Source: Saprospiraceae bacterium
GTDB taxonomy: Bacteria > Bacteroidota > Bacteroidia > Chitinophagales > Saprospiraceae
DNA length: 64,000 nt
Assembly: GCA_022844565.1 (NCBI GenBank)
Contig: JALHLK010000001.1
Span: 187,073-251,072 of the forward strand
Direction of reading: 5' to 3'
The translations under genes were made by a program, and so were the position numbers. The notes beneath the pieces are model-generated. The model had not been told where the DNA came from, did not search any database, and worked only from the letters and a program-made list of their open reading frames with translations. The first letter of the stretch is position 1; each line of letters starts with the position of its first letter. Positions 18,519 to 26,543 of this stretch are shown piece by piece.

Positions 18519-19109
18519 ATGAAAAAGTTATTATTTAAAGTTTTGCTGGTAGTGATTGCCGTTGGATTTACCAACATGGCTGGTATTGCTCAGTCAAAAC
18601 TGACATCAAAGAATGTAAGTATCGAAATTAGTGGTACCTCTACATTACACGATTGGACCATGAAGGGCAGTGGTGGAATTTGCACGGCAGATTACTCCTT
18701 TGATGGCACGGGTAAAATGACTGGTATACAAAATATGACCTTCTCGGTTCCAGCCAATTTATTAAAGAGTGGCAAAGGAGCAATGGACAAAAATGCCTAT
18801 AAAGCGCTTAAAACTGATAAGAACCCAAATATTATGGCAAAATTCAACCTAGCTACCATCTTAGGAACATCTAATCAGAATTACAATGCTAATACATCAT
18901 TGGCTCTTACTATAGCTGGAAAAACATTAGAGGTGCCTTTGACCGCCAATGTAAAAGTAACAGGCAATACCATAACTGTTACAGCTGAAAAGTCGATCGA
19001 TATGAAAGACTGGGAAGTGGTACCTCCTTCATTTATGATGGGTTCGGTAAAGACTGGCAAAGACGTAAAAGTAAAAGTAAACTTCACTCTAGATAACCCA
19101 ATTAACTAA
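18519..19109 (+). CDS. YceI-family periplasmic lipid-binding protein
   Basis: A 196-residue protein. The start MKKLLFKVLLVVIAVGF gives a clear Sec signal peptide cut near GIAQ, and this start lies downstream of the likely promoter. The mature part is a YceI lipocalin-like beta barrel: GTSTLHDWTMKG, MDKNAYKALKTDKNPNIMAKF and WEVVPPSFMMGSVKTGKDVK. Family members bind isoprenoid or other long lipids. It is followed after 48 nt by a porin gene, and after the porin by a second, divergent YceI gene. Confidence 0.9.
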   Translation: MKKLLFKVLLVVIAVGFTNMAGIAQSKLTSKNVSIEISGTSTLHDWTMKGSGGICTADYSFDGTGKMTGIQNMTFSVPANLLKSGKGAMDKNAYKALKTDKNPNIMAKFNLATILGTSNQNYNANTSLALTIAGKTLEVPLTANVKVTGNTITVTAEKSIDMKDWEVVPPSFMMGSVKTGKDVKVKVNFTLDNPIN

Positions 19110-19157
19110 TATTTATTTAGAAACCAATTTTTTAATAACATAATAAATTTCAGAATC

Positions 19158-20474
19158 ATGAAAAATTTAAGATTAAGTCTCTTAAGCATTTTGACCATGC
19201 TTTTAACACTGCCACTATTTTCTCAAAAAATTCAATATTCACGAGAGAATAATAAAGATGGTATCAACACATTTGAACCAACTAAAGTGGAGGAAACGCA
19301 ATACGATGGATTTAAGCTTCAAATTGGTGGAGCTTTTAGACAGAGTTATCAAGCATTATCGCATGAAAACACTTCTACAACAAAGCTTTACACATTAGGT
19401 AATGGATTTAACCTTGCTGCTGCGAATCTTAACTTTGATGTCCAATTGGATGACGGTATTCGAATGTTTTTAGAAAATTATATGGCATCAAGACACCATA
19501 ATGAATTTTGGGTAAAAGGTGGATACATCCAAATCGATAAATTGCCTATGTTTGGTAATCCTGAATGGTATACTAAATATGTGAGAGTAAAATTAGGTCA
19601 CATGGAAGTGAATTATGGTGATACGCACTTCAGAAGATCTGATGGTGGTAATGCAATATGGAATCCATTCATCGAGAACAACATTGTAGATCAATTTGCT
19701 ACAGAAATAGGTGGAGAGGCATATATTTTTCCTACAAAAGATATCACTTTAATGCTTGGAGTAACCAATGGTTTAATAAGGAATAATATTCTTGACTATT
19801 CAAAAGCACCTATTATCGGTACTGGTAAGGCAGACTCTATCACTAGTAAAAGTCCTTCTATCATATTAAAAGGTTCATATGACAAAACGTTTGACGGTGT
19901 AAGATTTAGATTGAGTGCCTCTATGTATGCCAATCCTGGATCACCAAGTTTGACACTTTACAGCGGTGATAGAACAGGGTCTGGATACTTTGGAGTACTT
20001 GAAAACTCAACATATACCAACGGTACATCACCATTTACCAGCGGAAGGTTTACTCCAAATTTTGGAAACTCTATCACAGCATTTATGATCAACCCATTCG
20101 TTAAATATAAAGGCTTTGAATTGTTTGGTACATTTGAAACTTCATCCGGAAAAACAGTGAACGAAAAACCTGAATCTGTCAATGGTGCAGATAGAAAAAT
20201 GACTCAATATGCCATAGATGCGGTATATAGATTTTTACCAAACGAGCAAGCATTTATCGCAGCAAGATACAACTCAGTGACAGCAAGACTTCAATCTTAC
20301 ACCGCTGATGTAGATGTCAAAAGAACGGCCATTGCTGCAGGTTGGTATCCAACAAAAAACCTACTATTAAAAGGTGAATATGTTTCTCAAACTTTCGATG
20401 GATTTTTACCAGCCGATGTAAGAAATGGAGGTAAATTCAGCGGAGTAGTTGTAGAAGCGGTAGTTGGATTTTAG
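19158..20474 (+). CDS. outer-membrane beta-barrel (porin-like) protein
   Basis: A 438-residue protein with a signal peptide (residues 1-22, ending LPLFSQ). It then alternates hydrophobic and polar residues in strands, with many Gly and aromatic residues and a terminal VVVEAVVGF, the C-terminal aromatic expected of barrels. GFKLQIGGAFRQSYQA and KYVRVKLGHMEVNYGDTHFR resemble Bacteroidota porins. No substrate is evident. It lies 48 nt after yceI and is followed by a strong hairpin at 20491-20530. Confidence 0.8.
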   Translation: MKNLRLSLLSILTMLLTLPLFSQKIQYSRENNKDGINTFEPTKVEETQYDGFKLQIGGAFRQSYQALSHENTSTTKLYTLGNGFNLAAANLNFDVQLDDGIRMFLENYMASRHHNEFWVKGGYIQIDKLPMFGNPEWYTKYVRVKLGHMEVNYGDTHFRRSDGGNAIWNPFIENNIVDQFATEIGGEAYIFPTKDITLMLGVTNGLIRNNILDYSKAPIIGTGKADSITSKSPSIILKGSYDKTFDGVRFRLSASMYANPGSPSLTLYSGDRTGSGYFGVLENSTYTNGTSPFTSGRFTPNFGNSITAFMINPFVKYKGFELFGTFETSSGKTVNEKPESVNGADRKMTQYAIDAVYRFLPNEQAFIAARYNSVTARLQSYTADVDVKRTAIAAGWYPTKNLLLKGEYVSQTFDGFLPADVRNGGKFSGVVVEAVVGF

Positions 20475-20490
20475 ATAATTTCTTCATAAA

Positions 20491-20530
20491 AAATTGGGAT
20501 AGGCTTTGGTCTATCCCAATTTTTCTTTTT
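20491..20530 (+). terminator. strong hairpin terminator between the porin and the second YceI gene
   Basis: Perfect 12-bp stem AAATTGGGATAG (20491-20502) / CTATCCCAATTT (20511-20522) with an 8-nt loop, followed by TTCTTTTTT. It begins 16 nt after the porin stop codon and ends about 20 nt before the next gene, which lacks an obvious promoter of its own. It may act as an attenuator and lower expression of that gene. Confidence 0.85.
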
Positions 20531-20550
20531 TGTAAAAAATCAAACTTTAG

Positions 20551-21156
20551 ATGATGATAAAGTATTTAATTATTGCACTCACATTTACTTCCACTAGTTT
20601 TATGCTTAAGAATTCTATTGATAATGAATTTTGGCTACTCAAACCTACTAGTGGACTCATCGTACAAGGTACATCCAATGTTAACTCATTTGCTTGCAGG
20701 GTACCTTCCATTGGTTGTTTTGACACGATTTCAATAGTAAAAGGAACAAGTAATAGTGAGTTTTATCTCAATTCCGAACTTAATGTTTCACTACAATTAT
20801 TCGACTGTGGTAATAGATTGATGACCAAAGATTTATTAAAGACTTTGAAAGCTTCACAATATCCACACATGAAGATTGCCTTTAACAAAATGAATAAAAA
20901 TTTATCTGCACTTCAAAATTCATCCGAAGTGATCATAACATCAGTAATAGAACTCGCTGGTGTGAGCAAGAAGATGGATTTACACTTTACTACTAAATGT
21001 ATAAACCAAAGTAAAATTGAACTTGTAGGTCATAAAGTGATTTGTTTTTCTGACTTTGGATTAAAACCACCAACAAAAATGGCAGGAACCATCCGCGTAA
21101 AAGACCAATTGGACGTAGAACTTAAGATGTTGCTGGAGAAGCAAATGGTCAATTAG
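20551..21156 (+). CDS. second, divergent YceI-like protein
   Basis: A 201-residue protein with a short hydrophobic N-terminus and a YceI-like body: LIVQGTSNVNSFAC, LLKTLKASQYPHMKIAF and DFGLKPPTKMAGTIRVKDQL align with the yceI product at 18519. It is more divergent and has several Cys residues. The start may be the ATG at 20551 or the next one at 20554. It follows the porin on the same strand across a hairpin. It probably acts in the periplasm, like the first copy. Confidence 0.75.
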   Translation: MMIKYLIIALTFTSTSFMLKNSIDNEFWLLKPTSGLIVQGTSNVNSFACRVPSIGCFDTISIVKGTSNSEFYLNSELNVSLQLFDCGNRLMTKDLLKTLKASQYPHMKIAFNKMNKNLSALQNSSEVIITSVIELAGVSKKMDLHFTTKCINQSKIELVGHKVICFSDFGLKPPTKMAGTIRVKDQLDVELKMLLEKQMVN

Positions 21157-21193
21157 GGCTTGCTGAAAAATTCATTGAGCCTATAGTTTTATA

Positions 21194-22093
21194 TTATTGC
21201 ACTTTAAAGTCGACCGTCACGGTACCACATTGTGATTCTGCTTGGCCTTCTGAAAATTTATATTGTCTAGCTCCTTTTAATGCGATGGCTACTAATTCAC
21301 TATCTGTGGTCGAACTTCCTCTTTGGGTGAACTTTGCATCAGTTACTTTTCCACTTGGGTCTACACATATTTCTATTACAACCTTACCTGTTTTCTGTGA
21401 TTTGTCAGAAAATTTTGGTTCATAGGTCACACCCCTATTTGACAATCCACCACCGATTCTACCACTACCTTTTGCAAGACTTTCGAGTACTTTTGAATTT
21501 GGATCACCTTTTGGGTCTCCTTGATTACCTGGTTTATCATTGTTGCCTTGGCCTTTGCCAAATAGAGTGCCAAATTGTTTTTTCTTTGCATCGACTTCTG
21601 CTTGTTTTTTTGCAGCTTCTTCGGCTCGTTTTTTAGCTTCTTCTTGAGCTTTTAAGTCAGCTTCTCTTCGTTTTTTCTCAGCTATTTGGGCATCCGTTTC
21701 TACAGGAGTTTTCTTCTTGTCAGATGAAGTAGGGATGTCACTTTTTTCATCAATGGTCTCCGTTTCTTTAATTTTTATGGGGTCAGATTTGACATTGGTA
21801 TTTTTTACATCCTTATCTGGTGAAGTGCTTTTTATATTGTCGCTTTTTTCTGTTGTTGGTTTTGTGACTTCTTCCACAATTTCTTTATCCTGCGTATCAG
21901 GATTGTCATCACCTTCTCCTTCATCTGGTAGGCCTAATGCTACTAAGATGCCACTTTCATTTTTTGGAGGCCACTCAAATTCAAAAAAGTTAATAAAAAA
22001 AAGCAAAAGTATGAGTACATGAATAATCGTACTCGAGATCATTCCTTTGTTTTTATTTTTTTCTTCGTTATGTGACCAATCCAAATCTCTCAT
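21194..22093 (-). CDS. tonB: TonB-family energy transducer
   Basis: A 299-residue protein that links the inner-membrane proton motor to outer-membrane receptors. One transmembrane helix (about 18-38, ISSTIIHVLILLLFFINFF) is followed by a long charged linker rich in Lys, Glu and Asp, with a coiled-coil-like Ala/Glu/Lys stretch. The C-terminal TonB domain has GKVVIEICVDPSGKVTDAKF and ends CGTVTVDFKVQ. I chose the ATG at 22093, which starts 2 nt after the exbD stop, over the upstream in-frame ATG at 22118-22120 that would overlap exbD. It is the last gene of the exbB-exbD-exbD-tonB operon. Confidence 0.88.
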   Translation of the reverse strand: MRDLDWSHNEEKNKNKGMISSTIIHVLILLLFFINFFEFEWPPKNESGILVALGLPDEGEGDDNPDTQDKEIVEEVTKPTTEKSDNIKSTSPDKDVKNTNVKSDPIKIKETETIDEKSDIPTSSDKKKTPVETDAQIAEKKRREADLKAQEEAKKRAEEAAKKQAEVDAKKKQFGTLFGKGQGNNDKPGNQGDPKGDPNSKVLESLAKGSGRIGGGLSNRGVTYEPKFSDKSQKTGKVVIEICVDPSGKVTDAKFTQRGSSTTDSELVAIALKGARQYKFSEGQAESQCGTVTVDFKVQ

Positions 22094-22095
22094 GT

Positions 22096-22494
22096 TTATT
22101 GAGGATCCATTAAAGAACATTTGATTTCGTATCGATACAATATATCCAACACAGCTACTACATTTTCATTGCTAGATTTGGCATCAGGAGAAACTGACAC
22201 TACAGCATCTTTACCCATTCTTTGTTGATAAGTGACAAGCTGAGATTCTAAAGTCTCTATTGTGATAGGCTTATTATTAAGGTAGTAAGACCCATCATAT
22301 CTGATATCTACTGTTGCTGGTTTAATCTTTGATTGAGGTGTGGTACTTTTTCTACCTGGCAATTGTAGATTTAATGCATTGGGTGTAACCAAAGACGATG
22401 TCAACATGAAAAATATTAGTAAAAGAAAGATAATATCAGTCAATGATGACATGTTAAAATTTGGCGATACTTTACTTTTTTTCTTGAGTCCCAT
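22096..22494 (-). CDS. exbD: ExbD/TolR-family biopolymer transport protein (second copy)
   Basis: A 132-residue single-helix protein of the TonB motor. The helix FNMSSLTDIIFLLLIFFMLTSSLV carries the essential proton-path Asp in LTDI at about residue 18. A short periplasmic domain follows. It begins 1 nt after the preceding exbD and is 2 nt before tonB, so it is tightly coupled in the operon. Two paralogous ExbD proteins side by side, both keeping the Asp, suggest a hetero-oligomer. Confidence 0.93.
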   Translation of the reverse strand: MGLKKKSKVSPNFNMSSLTDIIFLLLIFFMLTSSLVTPNALNLQLPGRKSTTPQSKIKPATVDIRYDGSYYLNNKPITIETLESQLVTYQQRMGKDAVVSVSPDAKSSNENVVAVLDILYRYEIKCSLMDPQ

Positions 22495-22495
22495 G

Positions 22496-22894
22496 TTACT
22501 TCTTTGTTGGTTCTGTTGCCAATATAGCTTTCAACTTCAGGGAAGCTGCCAATTTCATTACTTTATGCATCTCTTCGTAGGTGACACCTGCCTCTGTTAT
22601 GATAGATAATACAGCACTTTCTTTATTGTCTGTATATCTCACATTGGTAGCGATGACTTGCTCTAACTCATCCCAACTGGTTGGTTTTCCGTTAAAGCTT
22701 ACACTACCGTCTAGTTTTACCATTACAGAGAGATCGGATGGAGCTACGGTCTTACTATCCGACTTTGGTAAAGGTATATTGATATTGACCATGTTGGATG
22801 TAAGCATAAAAAAGATCAATAGCAAGAATATGATGTCCGTCAATGACGACATATTAAACTCAGCACTGATTTTTGTTCTTGATTTTAATCCCAT
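22496..22894 (-). CDS. exbD: ExbD/TolR-family biopolymer transport protein (first copy)
   Basis: A 132-residue ExbD with N-terminal helix MSSLTDIIFLLLIFFMLTSN carrying the conserved Asp. The periplasmic domain differs from the second copy (LPKSDSKTVAPSDLS). It lies 1 nt after exbB and 1 nt before the second exbD. The almost identical helix regions and divergent outer domains suggest duplication followed by specialisation of the periplasmic part. Confidence 0.93.
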   Translation of the reverse strand: MGLKSRTKISAEFNMSSLTDIIFLLLIFFMLTSNMVNINIPLPKSDSKTVAPSDLSVMVKLDGSVSFNGKPTSWDELEQVIATNVRYTDNKESAVLSIITEAGVTYEEMHKVMKLAASLKLKAILATEPTKK

Positions 22895-22895
22895 G

Positions 22896-23591
22896 CTAGT
22901 TACCTGGCTCTTGTAGTAAATCCATAAAATCTAGGGTGGATCTTTCCATTTGGTAAATCACTTTTTCTACTTTTGCGACTAATAAGTTATAACCTACAAA
23001 AGCAAATATTCCAATCAATAAACCAAAAGCCGTAGTTATTAGCGCCTGATAGATACCGCCTGCTAATACACTTGGTGTTACATTTTGCTCTGATGCCATT
23101 TTGTAAAAAGCTAAAATCATACCTGTCACGGTACCCAAGAATCCAATCATAGGAGCAGCACCCGATATACTCGCTAAGGTAGAAAGATTTTTTTCTAATT
23201 TAAAAACTTCTAGGTTACCCACATTTTCTACAGCCGCATCGATATCTCTTAAGGGCTTACCTATTCTCAATAGGCCTTTTTCTATCATTCTTGCTACCGG
23301 TGTATCGGTGTTTCTACACAGTGCTTTTGCTCCCTCTATATTGTTGGATGCAACGGCAGCTCTAATATTATTGATGAAACTGTCATCTACTTTACTCGCA
23401 TTAGATATTGTAAGCCATCTTTCTATAAAAATATAAACAGCAACTATGGATAGGATTAACAAAACTATCATATTAGCAATCCCTAGGGGTCCGCCTAATA
23501 CAATCAAGTCAATCAAATTTTGTTGTTTTACAACTGCATCCTCAGCAACTTCTGGGGTAGTCTGAAACCATAATAACATCGAATTTAGCAT
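22896..23591 (-). CDS. exbB: ExbB/MotA/TolQ-family proton channel protein
   Basis: A 231-residue membrane protein with three helices, at about 30-52, 130-150 and 180-205. The second and third contain the typical GAAPMIGFLGTVTGMILAFY and the Ala/Gly-rich ALITTAFGLLIGIFAFVGYN. With ExbD it forms the channel that converts proton flow into TonB motion. It is the first gene of the operon. A CAAATATA (minus-strand TATATTTG) at 23680-23687 about 90 nt upstream could be the promoter -7 element, but no -33 TTG was seen. Confidence 0.93.
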   Translation of the reverse strand: MLNSMLLWFQTTPEVAEDAVVKQQNLIDLIVLGGPLGIANMIVLLILSIVAVYIFIERWLTISNASKVDDSFINNIRAAVASNNIEGAKALCRNTDTPVARMIEKGLLRIGKPLRDIDAAVENVGNLEVFKLEKNLSTLASISGAAPMIGFLGTVTGMILAFYKMASEQNVTPSVLAGGIYQALITTAFGLLIGIFAFVGYNLLVAKVEKVIYQMERSTLDFMDLLQEPGN

Positions 23592-23796
23592 AATTTTTTA
23601 GCAATTTTTATTTACAAAGAAATATAATCAGAAATTTCACTTAGTAACGTTTATTAATAAATGATTAGTATTTTTGACGCAAATATAATATAAGATGAGT
23701 ATATATTATATAAAATTTTAATTTGTTTTGCTAGAATCTTATAAACTTCGATAAGCAGGAATAAACTTTACTGAAGGGATTAAGCAGTACTACTAG

Positions 23797-25194
23797 CTAG
23801 AAGAAATTATAAACAAATGAAAAATTCCAATTAAAAGAAAGTCCCTGCTGAATTAGACCATTTTGAACGACTAAATTATTCTCACGTGTAAAACTATTTG
23901 TTAAAAAATTGGAATTGAACTCCTGATTTAAAAAGCTTGGTCTTAATAAAGGACTGAGCGTTACACTAAATCCACTTCTGTAGATTGGTACGGCATTAAA
24001 CACGAGTCTTGTATTGTAATTGATAAAATAATTAAATCTCAATGGTACCGATACCTCATAACTTAAGTCTTCGATAGATGAAAACATGGCAGTGGCTAAA
24101 GGCGAAATTGAATATGTGGTTCTAGAATTTGGGTTATATCCAAAAGTGGTTTGGACTCCAAAATTTAAAAAATCTGATGTTGATGTAGAAATATCATCCT
24201 GGAAAAATGCTTTTCTAAATGATCCAAAAAGTGTGAATTCTCTATTAAAATATTGATTGATATTTCGAAAATTTTCAAGCTTAGTAAATGCTTCAAAATT
24301 GTAATTAAGACTCTGTCCATCAATTAAATTATTGCCTATAACATTTAAAAATTGAATCTCCGGTACTAAACCAAATGTTAGTCTTTTTCCTTCTAATCTT
24401 TGTAAAGTGGTTGCAGAAAGCCAATTGTCCGTGATGGTAGTGAAAGCATCAATACCTATTGGAATATTTTGATTAATAAACCAATTTGATATCTCTTTAA
24501 GTTGGTATTTAGTAGCTCTTCTAAAATCAAAAATCCTTTGGTTGCTTACCTTAGCCATAAGCTGTGCTAATTCGTATAATTGACCTTGGCTAATTTCTTG
24601 TTGCAATAGGTCTTCTTCTTTAAGATCATCTATCAAAAACTGAGCGGTGTAGATCTCTCTGGTTGGCTCCATTCTTCCAAAGCCAAAAGCCAAAGGTAAA
24701 GATCCTGAAATTTGAAAGTATTCTATTCTTCCTAATCCAAGCGGAAATTGAAAATTAGAATTGTATTCTGTGGTTATAATGTGATTTATTTCATAAAATT
24801 TTCTTTTATAGTCAAAAAAGTTGCTCTTGTCATTGATATATTTCCGATTTACCTGTTCTTTCCTCAAATTAAAATAAAAACGCCCTTGATTGACTTCCTC
24901 ATTATTTTCATTTTTTGTTTTAAAGTTATTGCCTTCCATTAAAAGGTAAAAGTTATCCGTTTTTTGTTTTTTTTGACTATTATCAAATTCAAAGTAATTA
25001 AGACTTGGGCTAAAGGAGAATTGATTTTGGTTCAATCCACTTGACTGTAAATTACCTTTCGAGCTACCTGAAAAGTTCATACCGCGCACCTTCAAATCTG
25101 GATATTGATATTCTTTGTAATTGTAATTAGATTGACTAAATATTATGGAGTTTGTAAATATTGAAGCAATCAAAATGAGTAAAGTTTTTTTCAT
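23797..25194 (-). CDS. outer-membrane protein of unknown function
   Basis: A 465-residue protein with a Sec signal peptide (MKKTLLILIASIFTNSIIF, cut near FSQ). It then has many short strands of alternating aromatic and polar residues and ends in FSFVYNFF, a pattern of barrel proteins. Asn, Phe and Tyr are enriched. No family is recognised. It lies downstream of the exbB start on the same strand with a gap of about 200 nt of A/T-rich sequence, so it is probably a separate unit. Confidence 0.7.
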   Translation of the reverse strand: MKKTLLILIASIFTNSIIFSQSNYNYKEYQYPDLKVRGMNFSGSSKGNLQSSGLNQNQFSFSPSLNYFEFDNSQKKQKTDNFYLLMEGNNFKTKNENNEEVNQGRFYFNLRKEQVNRKYINDKSNFFDYKRKFYEINHIITTEYNSNFQFPLGLGRIEYFQISGSLPLAFGFGRMEPTREIYTAQFLIDDLKEEDLLQQEISQGQLYELAQLMAKVSNQRIFDFRRATKYQLKEISNWFINQNIPIGIDAFTTITDNWLSATTLQRLEGKRLTFGLVPEIQFLNVIGNNLIDGQSLNYNFEAFTKLENFRNINQYFNREFTLFGSFRKAFFQDDISTSTSDFLNFGVQTTFGYNPNSRTTYSISPLATAMFSSIEDLSYEVSVPLRFNYFINYNTRLVFNAVPIYRSGFSVTLSPLLRPSFLNQEFNSNFLTNSFTRENNLVVQNGLIQQGLSFNWNFSFVYNFF

Positions 25195-25308
25195 GGCAGC
25201 ATATTTGTATAATTAATTGAGGAAACAAATTAGATTAGGCATAGTTTTGTCTCAAGGCCATTAACTATACAAGTAGGAAACAATTATGATTATTTTAAGA
25301 AGGAAAGA

Positions 25309-25692
25309 TTATAAAATCATCAATTTCGCCAAATCTTCTAATGTTTTGTCTAAGTCATCGCTTCTCCCCACATGAATCGGTGAATACTGTATCATCGTAC
25401 TCTTTTTAGCGCTGAGCCATCTGAATTTTGAAGGAACATCTAAGTTTTTAATAAATGGTGTGACACATTCATTGTTTACAGCATCTTTTATTTCCTTAAT
25501 GTAGCTTTTTATCATTTCTAAATCGACCTGAGGATAGAGGTTGATAATTCTTGATTCATCAACTTCAAATTTTACCTGTAAGAAGTCTTTGTGTTTGCAA
25601 TAAAGGAGTATGCCAATATTCACAAATTCTTCGCGCTCTACCCTTGGCACTAAGCGAATGACGCTATATTCGTATACGTGTCTACCGTGCAT
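25309..25692 (-). CDS. DUF3037 protein, partner of the HipA-like kinase
   Basis: A 127-residue protein whose N-terminus (YEYSVIRLVPRVEREEFVNI, GILLYC) is the DUF3037 signature. Its biochemical role is unknown. The start overlaps the HipA-like gene by 11 nt, and the two families are regularly found together, so they probably form one functional module. No helix-turn-helix or toxin signature is present. Confidence 0.85.
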   Translation of the reverse strand: MHGRHVYEYSVIRLVPRVEREEFVNIGILLYCKHKDFLQVKFEVDESRIINLYPQVDLEMIKSYIKEIKDAVNNECVTPFIKNLDVPSKFRWLSAKKSTMIQYSPIHVGRSDDLDKTLEDLAKLMIL

Positions 25693-26452
25693 GGATGATT
25701 TCTTTAGTGAATTGATCAGCTATCTGTAATCGCATGGTCAAATATTGGAAATATACTTGTCTTAAATCATCAGGAGATTCTATTGAATATGCATCTTGAA
25801 GCCAATCATCAGGTATCGCTTGAACGATTTCTTGTAACAAGGCTGTTGTAATTTCTTCTTTCATCAACGCGTTAGCTTCTTCCATTTTATTGGCAAATGG
25901 TAGAAGGACGTGATCTTTTATCAGCGTAAAAGGTTTAGTAGCATGTGTCTCCCAAGAGTGCCATTGATGATGAAAAAACAAAGCAGCACCATGGTCGATG
26001 AGCCACAATTCTTTATTCCAAATGAGCATGTTGGTGTTTTTTGATGTTCGATCTACATTGGTAATAAAGCAATCAAACCAAACGATCATCGAAGCCACCA
26101 TTTCATTGATCACAGTCACTCCCGGATCAAAAGTCATCGCTCCACTCAGATATTTCATCCCTAGATTAAGACCTGCACTCGATTTTAATAAGTCTTGTAT
26201 CTCTTCATCAGGCTCCGCACGTCCAAAAGAATCATCCAATTGGGCAAATACAATTGTGGGTATTAAAAACCCCAATTTCCTAGCCAATTCACCACCTATC
26301 AACTCAGCTATCAGCGCTTTCTTACCTTGCCCAGCCCCTCTAAATTTTAATACGAATAATTCTTCATCAGAAGAAGAAACTATAGCTGGTAGCGACCCAC
26401 CTTCTCTCAAAGGGGTGATATATCTTGCTACATCTATAGTTCGTAAATCCAT
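25682..26452 (-). CDS. HipA-like kinase domain protein
   Basis: A 256-residue protein of the HipA-like kinase group. PAIVSSSDEELFVLKFRGAG (about residues 23-42) is the nucleotide-binding strand region. WFDCFITNVDRTSKNTNML carries the catalytic Asp and Asn, and LWLIDHGAALFF the metal-binding Asp. It is much shorter than the HipA toxin and lacks the HipB antitoxin partner. Instead it overlaps a DUF3037 gene by 11 nt. Its substrate is unknown. It could be a signalling kinase or an unusual toxin-antitoxin pair. Confidence 0.85.
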   Translation of the reverse strand: MDLRTIDVARYITPLREGGSLPAIVSSSDEELFVLKFRGAGQGKKALIAELIGGELARKLGFLIPTIVFAQLDDSFGRAEPDEEIQDLLKSSAGLNLGMKYLSGAMTFDPGVTVINEMVASMIVWFDCFITNVDRTSKNTNMLIWNKELWLIDHGAALFFHHQWHSWETHATKPFTLIKDHVLLPFANKMEEANALMKEEITTALLQEIVQAIPDDWLQDAYSIESPDDLRQVYFQYLTMRLQIADQFTKEIIHAR

Positions 26453-26465
26453 ATCCTAATTTTTA

Positions 26466-26492
26466 CAAAGGTAAGCTGTTAGCTGTTAGCAA
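26466..26492 (-). promoter_or_regulatory. promoter of the HipA-like/DUF3037 pair, with heptamer repeats
   Basis: The minus strand has TACCTTTG at 26473-26466, an exact TAnnTTTG match 13 nt upstream of the ATG, and TTG at 26492-26490 with a 16-nt spacer. The same stretch, 26473-26507, consists of five 7-nt units related to TAGCTGT on the plus strand. These overlap the promoter and could bind a regulator. Confidence 0.5.
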
Positions 26493-26543
26493 TTAGCTAT
26501 AGCTGGTAAGTTTTTAATATTGATGCATTCTTGAATTCAAGCA

